The position numbers and the translations under genes were made by a program. Shown piece by piece: positions 53,149 through 63,639 of a stretch of DNA of 64,000 bases; position 1 is the stretch's first letter, and each line of letters opens with the position of its first letter. The notes under the pieces are model-generated. The model was given only the letters and a program-made list of their open reading frames with translations, was not told the origin of the DNA and did not search any database. The stretch spans positions 5,039,781-5,103,780 of the forward strand of contig NC_053118.1 in assembly GCF_010015445.1 (NCBI RefSeq). The letters run 5' to 3'. Source of the stretch: Perca fluviatilis. Lineage: Eukaryota; Chordata; Actinopteri; Perciformes; Percidae.

Positions 53149-53289
53149 ACTGAGTTGGAAGAAAGGATGGTGGAGATGTGGCAACAGCACGAGTGCCTGT
53201 TTAATGTCTCATCAAAAGAGTATCATGATCGGAATGATAAAGAGAAGAGCTGGGGAGAGATCGCTTCAGATTTGGACCTACCGGGTCAG
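53149..53289 (+). pseudogene. MADF (Myb/SANT-like) domain exon fragment
   Basis: The frame at 53152-53289 reads LEERMVEMWQQHECLFNVSS, KEYHDRNDKEKSWGEIASDL, the conserved helices of a MADF domain (W...HECLF....YHD...K..AW..IA..L). MADF proteins bind DNA; many fish copies come with PIF/Harbinger elements as the Myb-like partner. A likely start ATG at 53109 (MSAKAAVVW) is one base out of frame, so this copy is broken. The domain ends at GQ, near a possible exon end. Confidence 0.6.
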
Positions 53290-53390
53290 TGTACAAAGTT
53301 GCTAGCGCACTAGCTAGCAAATGTAAACATTAGATCTAGGTCAATGATCATCTGCTACATTCAGGTCTAACAAAAGATGCATTGCACATA

Positions 53391-53916
53391 CCGTATTTTT
53401 CGGTCGCTCCGGAGTATAAGTCACACAGAACAACAAGCAGGGCGTGGAGACGTAACTGCACCGTTGACAAGCCCCTCCCGGCAGCACGGTGTTCAAGCGC
53501 CCATCTGTGGACTCGTTCCTCCAGCTCTGGCCGTCTTGCTTTCAGCCCTCGATTAGCCGATTAGCTTTCTTTGATTTCTTCATTGCAGTAAGAGTCACCT
53601 TTTCGCCAGTTCCTCACAAGTTTCTCCCTCATTTCAAACTTTCTTTCTGCTACTCGATTACCGTTTTTGGGCTGCATATTTTACTACCTGCAGTTTGTTA
53701 TCTCTTTTCTTTCTCAGTTGTCTCTAGGAGTAGCATATAGTTGTCACAAGCCTAGAGCGCCCTCTCACGGCTGTAGACGGTAATGTTTTCAGTATGAATT
53801 AACATGTTAAAACATGTTAAATTATATATATTTTGATATATAAGTCGCATCTGACTATAAGTCGCAGGACCAGCCAAAGTAGGAAAAAAATGCGACATAT
53901 AGTCCGGAAAATACGG
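53391..53916. mobile_element. TA-flanked MITE, CCGTATTTTTCGG ends, 526 bp
   Basis: CCGTATTTTTCGG at 53391 and CCGGAAAATACGG ending at 53916, with TA on both sides (53389-53390 and 53917-53918). Sub-terminal AGTATAAGTCAC/ACTATAAGTCGC blocks are shared by both arms. No transposase. The TA target suggests a Tc1/mariner-like or related mover. Confidence 0.75.
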
Positions 53917-53930
53917 TAGTTTGTTTGAAT

Positions 53931-53975
53931 AACATGTTATCTCACCGAAAGAACATTTCGGTGAGATAACATGTT
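53931..53975. repeat. Perfect 20-bp palindrome before the Gypsy gag
   Basis: AACATGTTATCTCACCGAAA and its exact complement surround a 5-nt loop (GAACA). It lies between the TA-flanked MITE and the first retained codons of the Gypsy gag. Confidence 0.95.
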
Positions 53976-53980
53976 CAAGT

Positions 53981-54688
53981 ATGCCCCTTGCCGACTTCTA
54001 TAGCACAGTGCATGTTGCAGGAGAGAATCCAGTCGAATATTGGATCCGCCTTAACAAGGCTGTCGATGCAGCTGAGGAGGGCCTAAAGAGACAAGGAAGA
54101 CACATTGGTGATCCCCGTCGAGAGGTAACCATGATGTTTGTAAAGTATTGTCCAGATCCCTCTCTCGCTGCAGTGTTGAGATTCAAAGCACCAGACAAGT
54201 GGACTGCTAGTGAAATACAGGAACATGTCGACCGTTATCAGATAGAACTGAAGGAAAAGTCACTTACCAAACCAAATCGTTTCACATCAGCTAGACCTGT
54301 GGCAGCTCATGTTCAAACTGCTGCAGCTGACGTGTCAACTTCAGCCAGCTGCTCAGTACCGCCTCCTGTCCCGGTTGAGTTCAGTGCCACAACTCACCCT
54401 CAGATTGATGACAATTGCATAAAGACCCTCATTGGTCTCCTTGACCGTACACTTGCTCAAAACAATCAAGCAACTGTAGTCAGACAGCACTCATCTGACC
54501 AGTTTCAAAAGAAATTCTGCAAGGTTTGCAAGTCTGTTGAACACTCCACCCTGGCTCACTGTAGACATGAGCGCTTGTGCTTGTCTTGCTTCAAGCCTGG
54601 TCATATCAAGAGAAACTGTCCGAATAACCATTTCAGACAAGAGCATCTGGCTACAAACTCACCCCGAGAGCAGCAGCCTTTAAACTAA
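53981..54688 (+). pseudogene. Gypsy gag (capsid and zinc knuckles)
   Basis: 235 codons. Capsid-like MPLADFYSTVHVAGENPVEY, WIRLNKAVDAAEEGL (similar to capsids of the PNMA-related Gypsy lineage), KYCPDPSLAAVLRFK, then a Ser/Pro/Ala linker and two Cys/His clusters: FCKVCKSVEHSTLAHC and CLSCFKPGHIKRNC (C-x2-C-x4-H-x4-C). Gag builds the particle and binds RNA. The true N-terminus is lost upstream at the palindrome; the stop TAATAG at 54686 separates it from the pol frame. Confidence 0.8.
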
Positions 54689-54714
54689 TAGACCCGCATT
54701 CGGGGAGGGGATGT

Positions 54715-55836
54715 GTGGGTGATGATAAACAAACCCTCAAAAATGACAGTACACTTGAACAGCATTTTGTGAAGGCATGCAGTACCACACCAGTTGGGGT
54801 GAAAGTAATAGCACAGAACACACAAAGAGTTGAACCATACGATGAACTGTTCTATGCTCCTGTCAGTGTGAATAACAAATATCAGTTGAGAGGAATGCTC
54901 GATTCAGGCTCCATGGCCTGCACTTTCAGCGAAGAAGTGGAGAAAAGGATGCTTGATGAAAGCATATTGTCAGTGCCAAAACAAATGGATGAAGAAGTGG
55001 TTTTAGTGGGGTGTGGAGAAAAACTCCCAAAACCAAAGTGCATTTATGAGGTTGAACTGAAGGTGTATGGGGAGAGTTGCATTGTTCCAGTCCTTGTGGT
55101 ACCAGGTCAACGAGATCACCTAATCATTGGCACAAATGTGATTAAGTTTCTCATGCACCAGTTTAAAAGCAGTGATGATTATTGGCGGCTAGTCACTAAT
55201 GACAGTTTCTCTTCCTCTCTGGAGTGTGAGCAGTTTTTGGACCTTATGGCGAATACATCCCGTTGGAGGGGCAGCGAGCTACCAACCAAAATCGGCACAG
55301 TCAAGCTCAGGCAGGCTGTCACTCTCCTGGCCAGACAAGAATACCTTGTATGGGGTAAGCTTCCTAAAAATGCACCCATGTCACCAGGAAGTGCAGCCAT
55401 TGTTGAACCTACCTCATCTAAGTCAATGCCGCATAACATAATGGTTGGCCGTGTAGTGACACCGCTGTGGGGTGACAGGTGGGTCCCCATGAAGGTCACT
55501 AATCTGTCTGATAAACCCATTACCCTGAAAAGGAACTGTAAACTGGCTGATGTATCCCCCTGCTTGGCTGTAGAGGATTTTGAGATCTTCCAAGGCTCTT
55601 GTGAGGTTGAGAAAACTACTCCTGAGGAACATGCCACACCCACCAACATTTCAGAACTTGAACAGAGACTGCGAGATGTAGGCCTCAGTGACCTTGACCT
55701 AAAATCTTGTCACACTGACCACAAGGGGACAGAAAAGTTAGTGCAGTTGATTGCGCGCTATAATGATGTTTTCTCAAAGCATGCATTGGACTGGCGAGAC
55801 AAAGGGCTTTGTCCATCGCATCCGACTTACCGATGA
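54715..55836 (+). pseudogene. Gypsy protease and start of pol
   Basis: 373 codons, in a different frame from gag. RGMLDSGSMACTFSEEVEKR carries the D-S-G active site of a retropepsin-like protease and DHLIIGTNVIKFL the C-terminal G-x-N/D strand. The protease would cut Gag-Pol. The frame continues to ELEQRLRDVGLSD and RYNDVFSKHALDW, just upstream of RT, then shifts at about 55806 (GGGCTTTGTCC), giving GLCPSHPTYR and stop. Confidence 0.8.
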
Positions 55837-55889
55837 TCGTCCATTCCGCCTTCCTTATCGGAGAGTTCCACCTGCTCAGTATCAGAAAC

Positions 55890-56800
55890 TACGATAAACC
55901 TTGACAGAAATGGAGGAACAAGGGATAATACGGAAGTCTGTGAGTGACTATGCCTCACCATTGGTGTTGGTATGGAAGAAAGATGGAAGTTTGAGGATCT
56001 GCACAGATTTCCGTTGGCTGAATGCGAGGACGCTCAAGGACGCCCACCCGCTCCCACACCAATCAGACTGTTTGGCTGCTTTGGGGGGAAACACCTTTTT
56101 CAGCACGATGTATTTGACATCCGGCTTCTATAACGTTCCCTTGGCTGAAGAGGACAAGAAATACACAGCCTTTACTACGCCACTAGGCCTACATGAGTAT
56201 AACCGGATGCCGCAGGGACTGTGCAATAGTCCTGCATCATTCATGCGCATGATGTTGAGTATATTTGGTGATCTTAACTTCAGCAGCTTGTTATGCTACT
56301 TGGATGACCTGCTTGTTTTCGCACCAACTGAAGAGGAGGCCTTACAGAGGCTGGAGATTGTTTTTCAACGACTGCGAGACCACAATCTCAAGTTAAGTCC
56401 TAAGAAGCCATATCATCGACGGCAGTGGGGTGGCTGTGGATCCGGCAAAGGTCGAAGTCATATCCAAAATGTCCAAAACTGATCTCATGGAAGATGATGG
56501 ATGTACGCCCTCGGTGCGGAGGATTAAATCCTTTTTGGGGATGATCTTCTACTATCAGCACTTTATCCCCAACTGCTCTTCCATTGCTAAACTACTCTTT
56601 GCTCTCACTGCTGGACAGAAGAGAAGAGGAAAAGTGAAAGTAAAGGAAAATGCAGGGACATACAGGAAACTAAAATCTGATGACTGGAGTCCAGCATGTG
56701 ACAAAGCCCTTATCAGTCTGATAGAGAGTCTACTGAACTGTGTGGTTCTTGCCCACCCTGATTTTGGAAGAGGAGGCCCGCAAGGAGAGAGAAGGTCGGT
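55890..56800 (+). pseudogene. Gypsy reverse transcriptase; RNase H largely deleted
   Basis: EEQGIIRKSVSDYASPLVLV, KKDGSLRICTDFRWLNA, YLTSGFYNVPLAEEDKKYTA, MPQGLCNSPASFMRMM, LCYLDDLLVFAPTEEEA (catalytic YLDD). After a frameshift near 56410: VDPAKVEVISKM, VRRIKSFLGMIFYYQHFIP, LAHPDF. The LAHPDF is followed almost at once by pre-integrase sequence, so the RNase H domain, expected next, is absent. A TAA at about 55893 (CGATAAACC) separates this from the protease block. Confidence 0.85.
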
Positions 56801-57396
56801 TTGGACACAGGGGCCTTTGTGCTCATCAAGCAGTGGGAGAGGTTGAAGGTTCTGAATGGAGTGTTTTACCGGGTAACCAAAGATCCTTTAAGTAAACAAA
56901 AGCGACACCAGTTTGTGTTACCAAGGAGTCTGGTAGAAAAAGCCCTGAAGGGTGTTCATGATTTAGCCGGACATCAGGGGCAGGCAAGAACAACTCAACT
57001 GACAAGACAACGATTCTTTTGGCCCAAGATGGAGCATCAGATCAAAGACTATGTCAAATGTTGTCAGAGGTGTATCCTGGCCAAGACGCCTGATCCATCC
57101 GCCAGAGCTCCCCTCGAAAGTATTAGGACCTCTGTTCCCATGGAGGTGGTGTGTTTAGATTTTTGGAGTGCAGAAGACTGCAAACAGCGTTCAGTGGATG
57201 TCCTCGTTCTTACAGATCACTTCACAAAGTTGGCCCATGCATTTCCATGTACAAATCAAACAGCAAAGCAGGTTGCTAAAAGGATATGGGATAACGTCTT
57301 TTGTGTCTACGGATTTCCAGAGCGCATCCACACAGATCAAGGGGCTAATTTTGAGAGTGAACTCATTGCCGAACTGCTGAAGCTGTCAGGAGTCTC

Positions 57397-58151
57397 TAGG
57401 GTTGGGTACCGAAACTCGGTGCCAATAGGGAACCGGTGCCGACGTAAACGGTAGTAACGAGACCGAATAAGAACGAAAGTTTCGGTGCCTCATTTCGGTG
57501 CTTGACTTTACACTACACCTGACAGCATGTAACGTTAGCCTACCTTTAGCTAGCAGCTGGATTAAACACCGGTAAAATGCTGACAGCTAACGTTAAACAG
57601 TGTAAATTGTGACTGTATTTCACTGTGGAGGACTTCAACAGCGGGATGTAACAGTCGGCAATGCAGCGCAGCAGCAGCTGCCGTTGTCGGAATTCATAGA
57701 TATACAGTATGTTTATATGGTCGGAGTTAAACAACACAGACGGTGCGTTCACTCGCAGCTGCCATTGTCGGAATTAAACAACACAGACGGTGCGTTCACT
57801 CGCAGCTGCCATTGTCGGAATTAAACAACACAGACGGTACATTCACTTAAAACAGGTAGCCTCGTGGTGCATTCACAGTAATTGTAAAATACCCTTTTCC
57901 CATCTGGGGTTCAACAGCAATATACTGGTGAAATAAGTTATTGTTATAGTTATTACATTATTATTAAATCTTTAATTTTGAGCATGGCCTTGGCAATAAA
58001 CAAGTCACTGACTGTTGTTTACTACCTTTATTTTTTTTCTTCTTCTTTTTTTTTTTAACTTTATTGAAAAGTACCGGTTCAGGCACCGTTTAGGCACCAG
58101 CACCGTTTTTAGCACCGGAATCGAAAAAAAAAAAAACGATACCCAACCCTA
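57397..58151. mobile_element. hAT non-autonomous element in the integrase, 755 bp
   Basis: TAGGGTTGGGTACCGAAAC at 57397 and CGATACCCAACCCTA ending at 58151, flanked by exact 8-bp GGAGTCTC (57389-57396 and 58152-58159). The interior has GGTGCC/GGCACC phrases near both ends, a 47-bp tandem repeat (about 57690-57840, unit GACGGTGCGTTCACTCGCAG...) and A/T runs. No transposase. Confidence 0.92.
57690..57850 (+). repeat. 47-bp tandem repeat in the hAT element
   Basis: CAGCTGCCATTGTCGGAATT plus AAACAACACAGACGGTGCGT recurs three times, the first copy interrupted by ATTCATAGATATACAGTATG. Confidence 0.85.
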
Positions 58152-58829
58152 GGAGTCTCTAAGTCGCACACCACAGCATACCATCCAATGGGAAATGGAG
58201 GAACTGAGAGGTTCAATAGGACTCTGGGTAGTATGCTTCGTTCGTTGCCATTGAGAGAGAAAGCCAAATGGCCCCAACAAATACAAATGTTTTCACATGT
58301 ATCTGCGTTGGCATTCCCCATTTTGTGTCCTGCACTGCGCTCATATAAGTATATGTATGTTCTCTTTATGTTGTTAGGCGTGTGTTGAGGGCATATTACC
58401 AACGCTGTGTTTCTCCTCTCTAATACACTCAACAGTTATGTTATTTGCACAGGACTTATGGTGATTTAAAATGTATATTTTGTAATGCTGTGAGGTTGCA
58501 GTTAAAGTGTGAGTGTGAGACATCTGAGAGCAGTTTTATATAGGCTATATATTACAAAAGTATTTTTTTATTCTTATGTTGTATTTTTGCATTTATTGTT
58601 TCATGTGTTGGGATTTTATTTTATTGAGAAATGAAATTATTTCTGAGACGATGTTGGATCTGGCCGAGAGCGGCGTGTGTTGAGGGCATATTACCAACAC
58701 TGTGTTTCTCCTCTCTAAAACACTCAACAGCAATAAATGTCCTGTGCCAAAGCCTGAGTCTCCAGTCGTCTGCTTCACACGTTAGACAAAACGCAGGTAA
58801 CCGGTACTGAGGCCAGGCCGGTTACACAT

Positions 58830-59520
58830 GCAATGACAAAGCTGATATGCTTTATGTGAAGCACAGTGTTTTGGTGTCAGCAGAAAGACTTCTCTTAAAA
58901 AAAACTGTACAGTGGTGCCTCTGTCTCCATTCCACCAGACAATCTTGGATGAGCAAGACCAAAGAAAGGTCACTGTAGTCTTGCCACTATACGCAGTGGT
59001 TGAGCTCTAGGAGACTGTGAATGCACATTTTACCTTTGTGGCAAAGCCTGATCAAAACTAATTGTTGAAATAAATTATTTTGTGTATCTTTTTTACATAA
59101 CATTGGTCATTGCTAATGACATACACAGTAATTAATCTGGCATACTTTCATTAAATAAATCAATTAAAGGTAAAATTTAAGAGTCTACAATAAAAATATC
59201 TATTTTAAGAGATTTTCTTAAAATGAAGTTAATACCTTTTAGAAAAATGTCACCTGGGGTAAAACTCCTCCTGCTGCTACCCTGATTTGCATTTGTATAG
59301 CTCACAGCATTTTCATTTACATGTTAAAGCCTCCCCTAGAATTAGAGGGAGGGGGGGTTCATGGGGGGACAACTGCCAAGCAAGGCCCACGTCAATTTCT
59401 GACAATTCACGGCAGTTTTCAGTGTTCCCTGTAAATTGCCGTGTACAGTCGTAAACCTGAAGTTCCACGACAATCTACTGTGCTGCTTACTGACGAAAAT
59501 CCCACTTTTCATGCAGTGTG
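58830..59520 (+). repeat. Second copy of the 8.1-8.8 kb repeat
   Basis: CATGCAATGACAAAGCTGAT through GGGGACAACTGCCAAGCAAG to CCCACTTTTCATGCAGTG is collinear with 8130-8800. The ORF seen at 7979-8389 is disrupted here (TTAAAAAAAACTG). It starts immediately after the Gypsy LTR end. Confidence 0.85.
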
Positions 59521-59784
59521 ACAAACAATATCGCTTTTTTTTTTAAGTGCCCAGCTTGTGTTTTTTCTTCATCTCTCAAGGCTGCATCTGCTTTTTTTTC
59601 TAATCTGAAACTGGCTCTGCAGTCTTCCCCGACGCTGGGACTGCCAGATCCCTACAAACACACTGCAAGGCCATATCACCACACACTCAGAGATAAGAGA
59701 AAAACAGGAGTTGTGCATGTGCAGTTTAGGTTCAGCAATCATTTTAATGATTGTGATACAGTTTTTGTTATAAAATATAGAATG
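59521..59784 (+). repeat. Repeat block shared with 1.2 kb
   Basis: ACTGGCTCTGCAGTCTTCCC and GGGACTGCCAGATCCCTACA at about 59606-59655 match the minus strand of 1258-1312. The rest is unassigned. Confidence 0.5.
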
Positions 59785-61073
59785 TGATATGTTTCCCATA
59801 TCAGGTAACAAATTGGATAAATAGACGTCAAATTAGAAGTACTTAGGTTTGCTCTATAGGCCTAAAAACTTTGATTCATAATGATTTTTAGAACTACCAG
59901 ACAGCGATTAGTATAACTTTGGGTTGCAAACTAAAGATAAAAAATAAAATAAACAATATTTTTGTTTAATTCGTCTTAGTTTATTGGTTATATTGAAACC
60001 AATACAGGTTGATATGAGATTTCAGCCTGAAAACAGTTCAATTAATATCATACTCTAGTGAGTTCTTGGGTTGCTATATCACAAATTGTTTAAAACTAAA
60101 TTGATATTGAACATTTTATTTTGGTAATTTCCTTTTCTTTTAAAGAAATGATTCATTGAACTTTTTGTTGCTTTTATACAGGTTATAAAACCACTAAACA
60201 GATTATTTATATGTGCTGCATTTTTGAGTCATGAGCTTGTCATGCCCAAATAGAAGGGATATAGTAGCAATAATAAATAAGGTGTTTAATCATTTTTTTA
60301 ATTTAAAAACTACTCTAAAGAAAATCTATTTTTGTTTTGATTGACTTTCACTATTTGCAGAAATGCAACCCTTAAAGAAATCTGAGTAATCTAAAAGAGA
60401 ACAATTACAAAACCAGTGTTTCCTTTTCAGCACAATTTGTATGGATTTTATAGAGTTAAACCAGCATGAGGGAAATAAATGCTGTTTTATAATTATTGAT
60501 ATTCACTAAAATAAGTAGACATTTTTCCAAATGATAATATTGATAAAAGAACAAATAATGCTTTTTGGAGTTCTGTTTTGTGCCACACAGCGCCTCATTT
60601 GTGTCAGTCGGGTCCATCTCACTCCCCCTCCAGCTGCAGGACCGGTGAACAACTGTACCAGAAGACAACAACAACCACCAGCACAGTACCTCAGACCACA
60701 GCACAGCTACAGTTCTCGGCCCAGAGGGAAAGGGTTGGTGGACCACCAGGCGTCTGGTTGTGACTTCAGCATCTGGAGATGCACTATGTCAAACCGAAGA
60801 GCCAGCAGCAAACCACACGCCCTACCCAAAGCCTGGAGGAACATTCTGTGATGAACTGATGACGCTGAAATAAGAAGGCTTCGGAGGGGTCAATCATATG
60901 ACCCCGAGGCCTGCTTCACCAATGAAAAAGACACTCAATCCTATCTGGAGGTACGGACCAGCAGACGGACTGAGAGAAGGAAGGGGGGAGCGAGAGACCG
61001 TCCTGATCTGACACATCTGACACATTGGGAAGTTAAGTAGCACACAGACTCACATTCTGAAAATACACACTAA
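59785..61073 (+). repeat. ERV interior repeat, copy B, left part
   Basis: Collinear with 41038-42370 (copy A), including TAGACGTCAAATTAGAAGTA and the GGAGGGGTCAATCATATGAC block. Interrupted at 61074 by a solo LTR and continued at 62815. Confidence 0.88.
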
Positions 61074-61077
61074 TAGG

Positions 61078-62810
61078 TGTTGGGGACCAACAGTCTGGTT
61101 AAACCCGATTTTAACCAAAAGGCCTCAGATTAAACCTCTGGATACAAGACACACGTGCTCAGAGACAAGGGGACATGTGGCCAAGACAAAGGAATCTTGG
61201 CCTGTATGTAAACCTCAAAGCCTGGTTAATTCACACCTCTATGTGAAAGTGCCAGCCAGAAGGGAAACGCCTCACAACTGGCAGGAAGTCAAAGGACTAC
61301 ACGACTGTAGTTTTTACCCTTTCAAGAGTTTCGAGTCTTCCTATTGGTTCAGCGGGACCATAAACACAGCAGGAGGTCTGAACCTATAAATAACCTGACC
61401 CTAGGAAACCCCCTCGTCTTCACCTGCAACTCCCGTTGCTGACAAGCGCTTGTGCTCAACTTCTATTTTCTGGAGAAAGTGGATTTAATTTTGGAGGATC
61501 CTATGAAAAACGCACCAGTGTTTTTCATAACTGCAGTGAGAAGGAAACAACGTTTTTCTTCTCAAAGTCGACCAAACTCTTCCCCTTACTGCCTTTTTGG
61601 AGGGGAGTTTCTCCGTGGCCCTGACGAGCGCCCGGGATTCGTTCTGTTTCATTTCTGTGGAAATCTATCGACAGAAACAAACGGACTGAACACACCGTAA
61701 AAAGGCTGACGTCTGGGCAGAGATAAGTAGTGTGTTTACTAATGAGCAAAGGGTTCGCTACCATTGTTGCCATTAATGTGATCTGATTTAATCATGTACT
61801 GGTCCATATGTGATTATTAATCTGTCTGTGAATGTATAAATTGATCATTATACTCGTTGATTTATGTTGTGTTAAAGTAGCTGGGTTAAAACCGTAATTG
61901 CTATCTGCTACTAACTCCTTTCAGGAGTTTTAGTTACTGTCCGCGAGATAACCACGATGAATCAGCTGTTAAGCCACTGAGCTGGCCGTTATCAATATCT
62001 AAAGATCAAAGTGCCTCTTTTCTTTACTCTTCTTCTCTTTCTCCTCTTACTAACATACACACACACACACACACACACGACACAGGCTAGCCGCGTATCT
62101 CCCGAGCTAACGCGGTAGGCAAGCTTCACACGTGGAGTCGGCATCACCTTATACAGAGCTAACACATGACCTAGCATACTAGGTTTAGCGTGCGCATTGC
62201 CTAGCAACCCCCTCGGCTTCTTCAGCCCCTCCCCGTGCACGCAGCACCACTACCGCCCTCTTGAGGCTAAATAGTTTTGTGCAGCTCACAGGAGTAGCCA
62301 GTTTGGTTTTTGTGTTAGGCCTACATTTTGACAACCGCCCCTCCTCCTTTGCTCACACACACACACACACACACACACACCCACAGACGTGTCCATGACA
62401 CATGCTGCTTTGTTTTGGCTTTGTTTTGGTTGTGATACGGTAAAAGATATATAAGTTTATTATTGAAGGATTATTGATTAGCTACTGATAATTGTGACGT
62501 TAATAAATCTTATTATACTTAATTAGCAGTTGCTTGTGATTATTTGTGTACTTGTTGTAATAATCACTGGTCGATCAGGTCCGTGCTTGGATTCACCCCT
62601 TCCTTTATTTCCTTTTTAAAGGATTACCACAGAAATGAGACTGTTCCACAGTTTGATTATTGGTCCCTGACTAGCAGGGTGGTGCCCCGTTTTGATTGTT
62701 TGTCGATTTGATAAAGTTATTAATAACCATATTCATAACTTTATTAATATTGATAAAACATCTTTGATAATTTGCCAATGATCAAATCTGTACCCTACGA
62801 GAATCCTACA
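61078..62810 (+). mobile_element. Solo LTR, 1.73 kb
   Basis: TGTTGGGGACCAACAG to GAGAATCCTACA (TG...CA), flanked by TAGG at 61074-61077 and 62811-62814; copy A of the host repeat is continuous at this point, proving insertion. CCTATAAATAACC at about 61381-61393 is a TATA box downstream of a CCAAT-type ATTGGTT (61344). Contains two CA microsatellites (62054-62080 and 62354-62382). Unusually long for an LTR. Related 450-bp segment at 45877-46330. Confidence 0.85.
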
Positions 62811-63330
62811 TAGGAGAAGATAATTAGAAGTACTTATTTTTACTTTTAAAATAAGTATTCAGTTGCTGTGTCAGGAAATGTTTAAAGTACATTTCACTGT
62901 TCAAATTTGAATTGGATTGATGAAAAGTTGATAAAAATGATCCATTCAAAGACTTCCTAGAAACCTTAAATTGTATGTTTCTAGTTTTTTGTAGTTGCTG
63001 CATCTTTCCTGAGACCTGTGGAAGTTGTGTAAGGTTTAGTGCTGAGAGGGTTTGCAACCATGATAATTAAATGTATCAACAACTTGGAGATATGATTAAG
63101 ACTAACATCAAAATGAAAATGTTTAATGTTGATGTGACTACTTAATGATGTACATTATGAATAATGTACTGAGACAATGGTATACACATATTCATTTAAT
63201 ATTTACTCTCATATTTATATGTTTACACAAAAAGTAAGATATAAGTTGAAGATAAATCTTATAAACATCAAAAGGTAATACTTTTATACTATAAAGATCA
63301 TAATATATAATATACTGGTATACTTTATAT
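62811..63330 (+). repeat. ERV interior repeat, copy B, right part
   Basis: TAGGAGAAGATAATTAGAAG onward matches 42372-42600, except that copy B carries about 235 bp (62938-63171) missing from copy A. Confidence 0.85.
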
Positions 63331-63423
63331 ATAAAAAGGGATAAAAATTCAGTCAGGAAAATCTTAGAGGAAAGAGCTTTAGAGAGATAGAGAAGTATAC
63401 TGAATGACTTACAGGTTACAAGC

Positions 63424-63545
63424 AGTGTTGGTCATCTTACTTTAAAAAAGTAATTAGTTACAGTTACAAATTACTTCTCCCAAAAAGTAATTAGTTACTC
63501 AGCAAAGTAACTGTGACTTTGTTTATAGAATAAAAAAACACTATA
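63424..63545 (+). mobile_element. hAT-type end (AGTGTTGGTCATCTTACTTT)
   Basis: CAGTGTTGGTCATCTTACTT, then AAGTAATTAGTTACAGTTAC with AGTAATTAGTTAC repeats, is the well-known end of a fish non-autonomous hAT family. The other end is not in the window or is lost. Confidence 0.6.
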
Positions 63546-63587
63546 TAAAAAGGCAATTCATTTGACGGGAAAAAGAAAGAATAATAA

Positions 63588-63630
63588 TTCGCCGCTGTCG
63601 GCGCTGGGCCCGAGTGCCGACAGCGGCGAA
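63588..63630. repeat. Perfect 15-bp GC-rich hairpin inside AT-rich arms
   Basis: TTCGCCGCTGTCGGC (63588-63602) pairs with GCCGACAGCGGCGAA (63616-63630), 13-nt loop. Further out, AAAGAATAATAATTC and GGAATTATTCTTTTTT can extend the pairing with bulges. Confidence 0.9.
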
Positions 63631-63639
63631 GGCCTGATT

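Larger units (their letters stand above)
56801..58296 (+). pseudogene. Gypsy integrase, split by a hAT element
   Basis: Zinc-binding H-H-C-C domain (HDLAGHQGQARTTQLTRQRF, VKCCQRCILAKTPDP), then the catalytic core: VCLDFWSAEDC (first Asp), DVLVLTDHFTKLAHAF, GFPERIHTDQGANFESEL (second Asp). The frame is cut at 57396 by the inserted element. Beyond it, from 58152, YHPMGNGGTERFNRTL supplies the catalytic Glu. Only the start of the C-terminal part remains (WPQQIQ). Integrase inserts the cDNA into the genome. Confidence 0.85.
53981..58829 (+). mobile_element. Ty3/Gypsy LTR retrotransposon, 5'-truncated and interrupted
   Basis: Order gag - protease - RT - (deleted RNase H) - integrase - probable 3' LTR identifies Ty3/Gypsy. 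The 5' LTR, primer site and gag N-terminus are missing. A hAT element (57397-58151) splits the integrase. The region after the integrase (about 58297-58829) has a TATA-like CATATAAGTATATG and ends GGCCGGTTACA, as an LTR would. A 60-bp phrase (GCGTGTGTTGAGGGCATATT) is repeated there at 58378 and 58671. Frameshifts and stops make it inactive. Confidence 0.8.
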
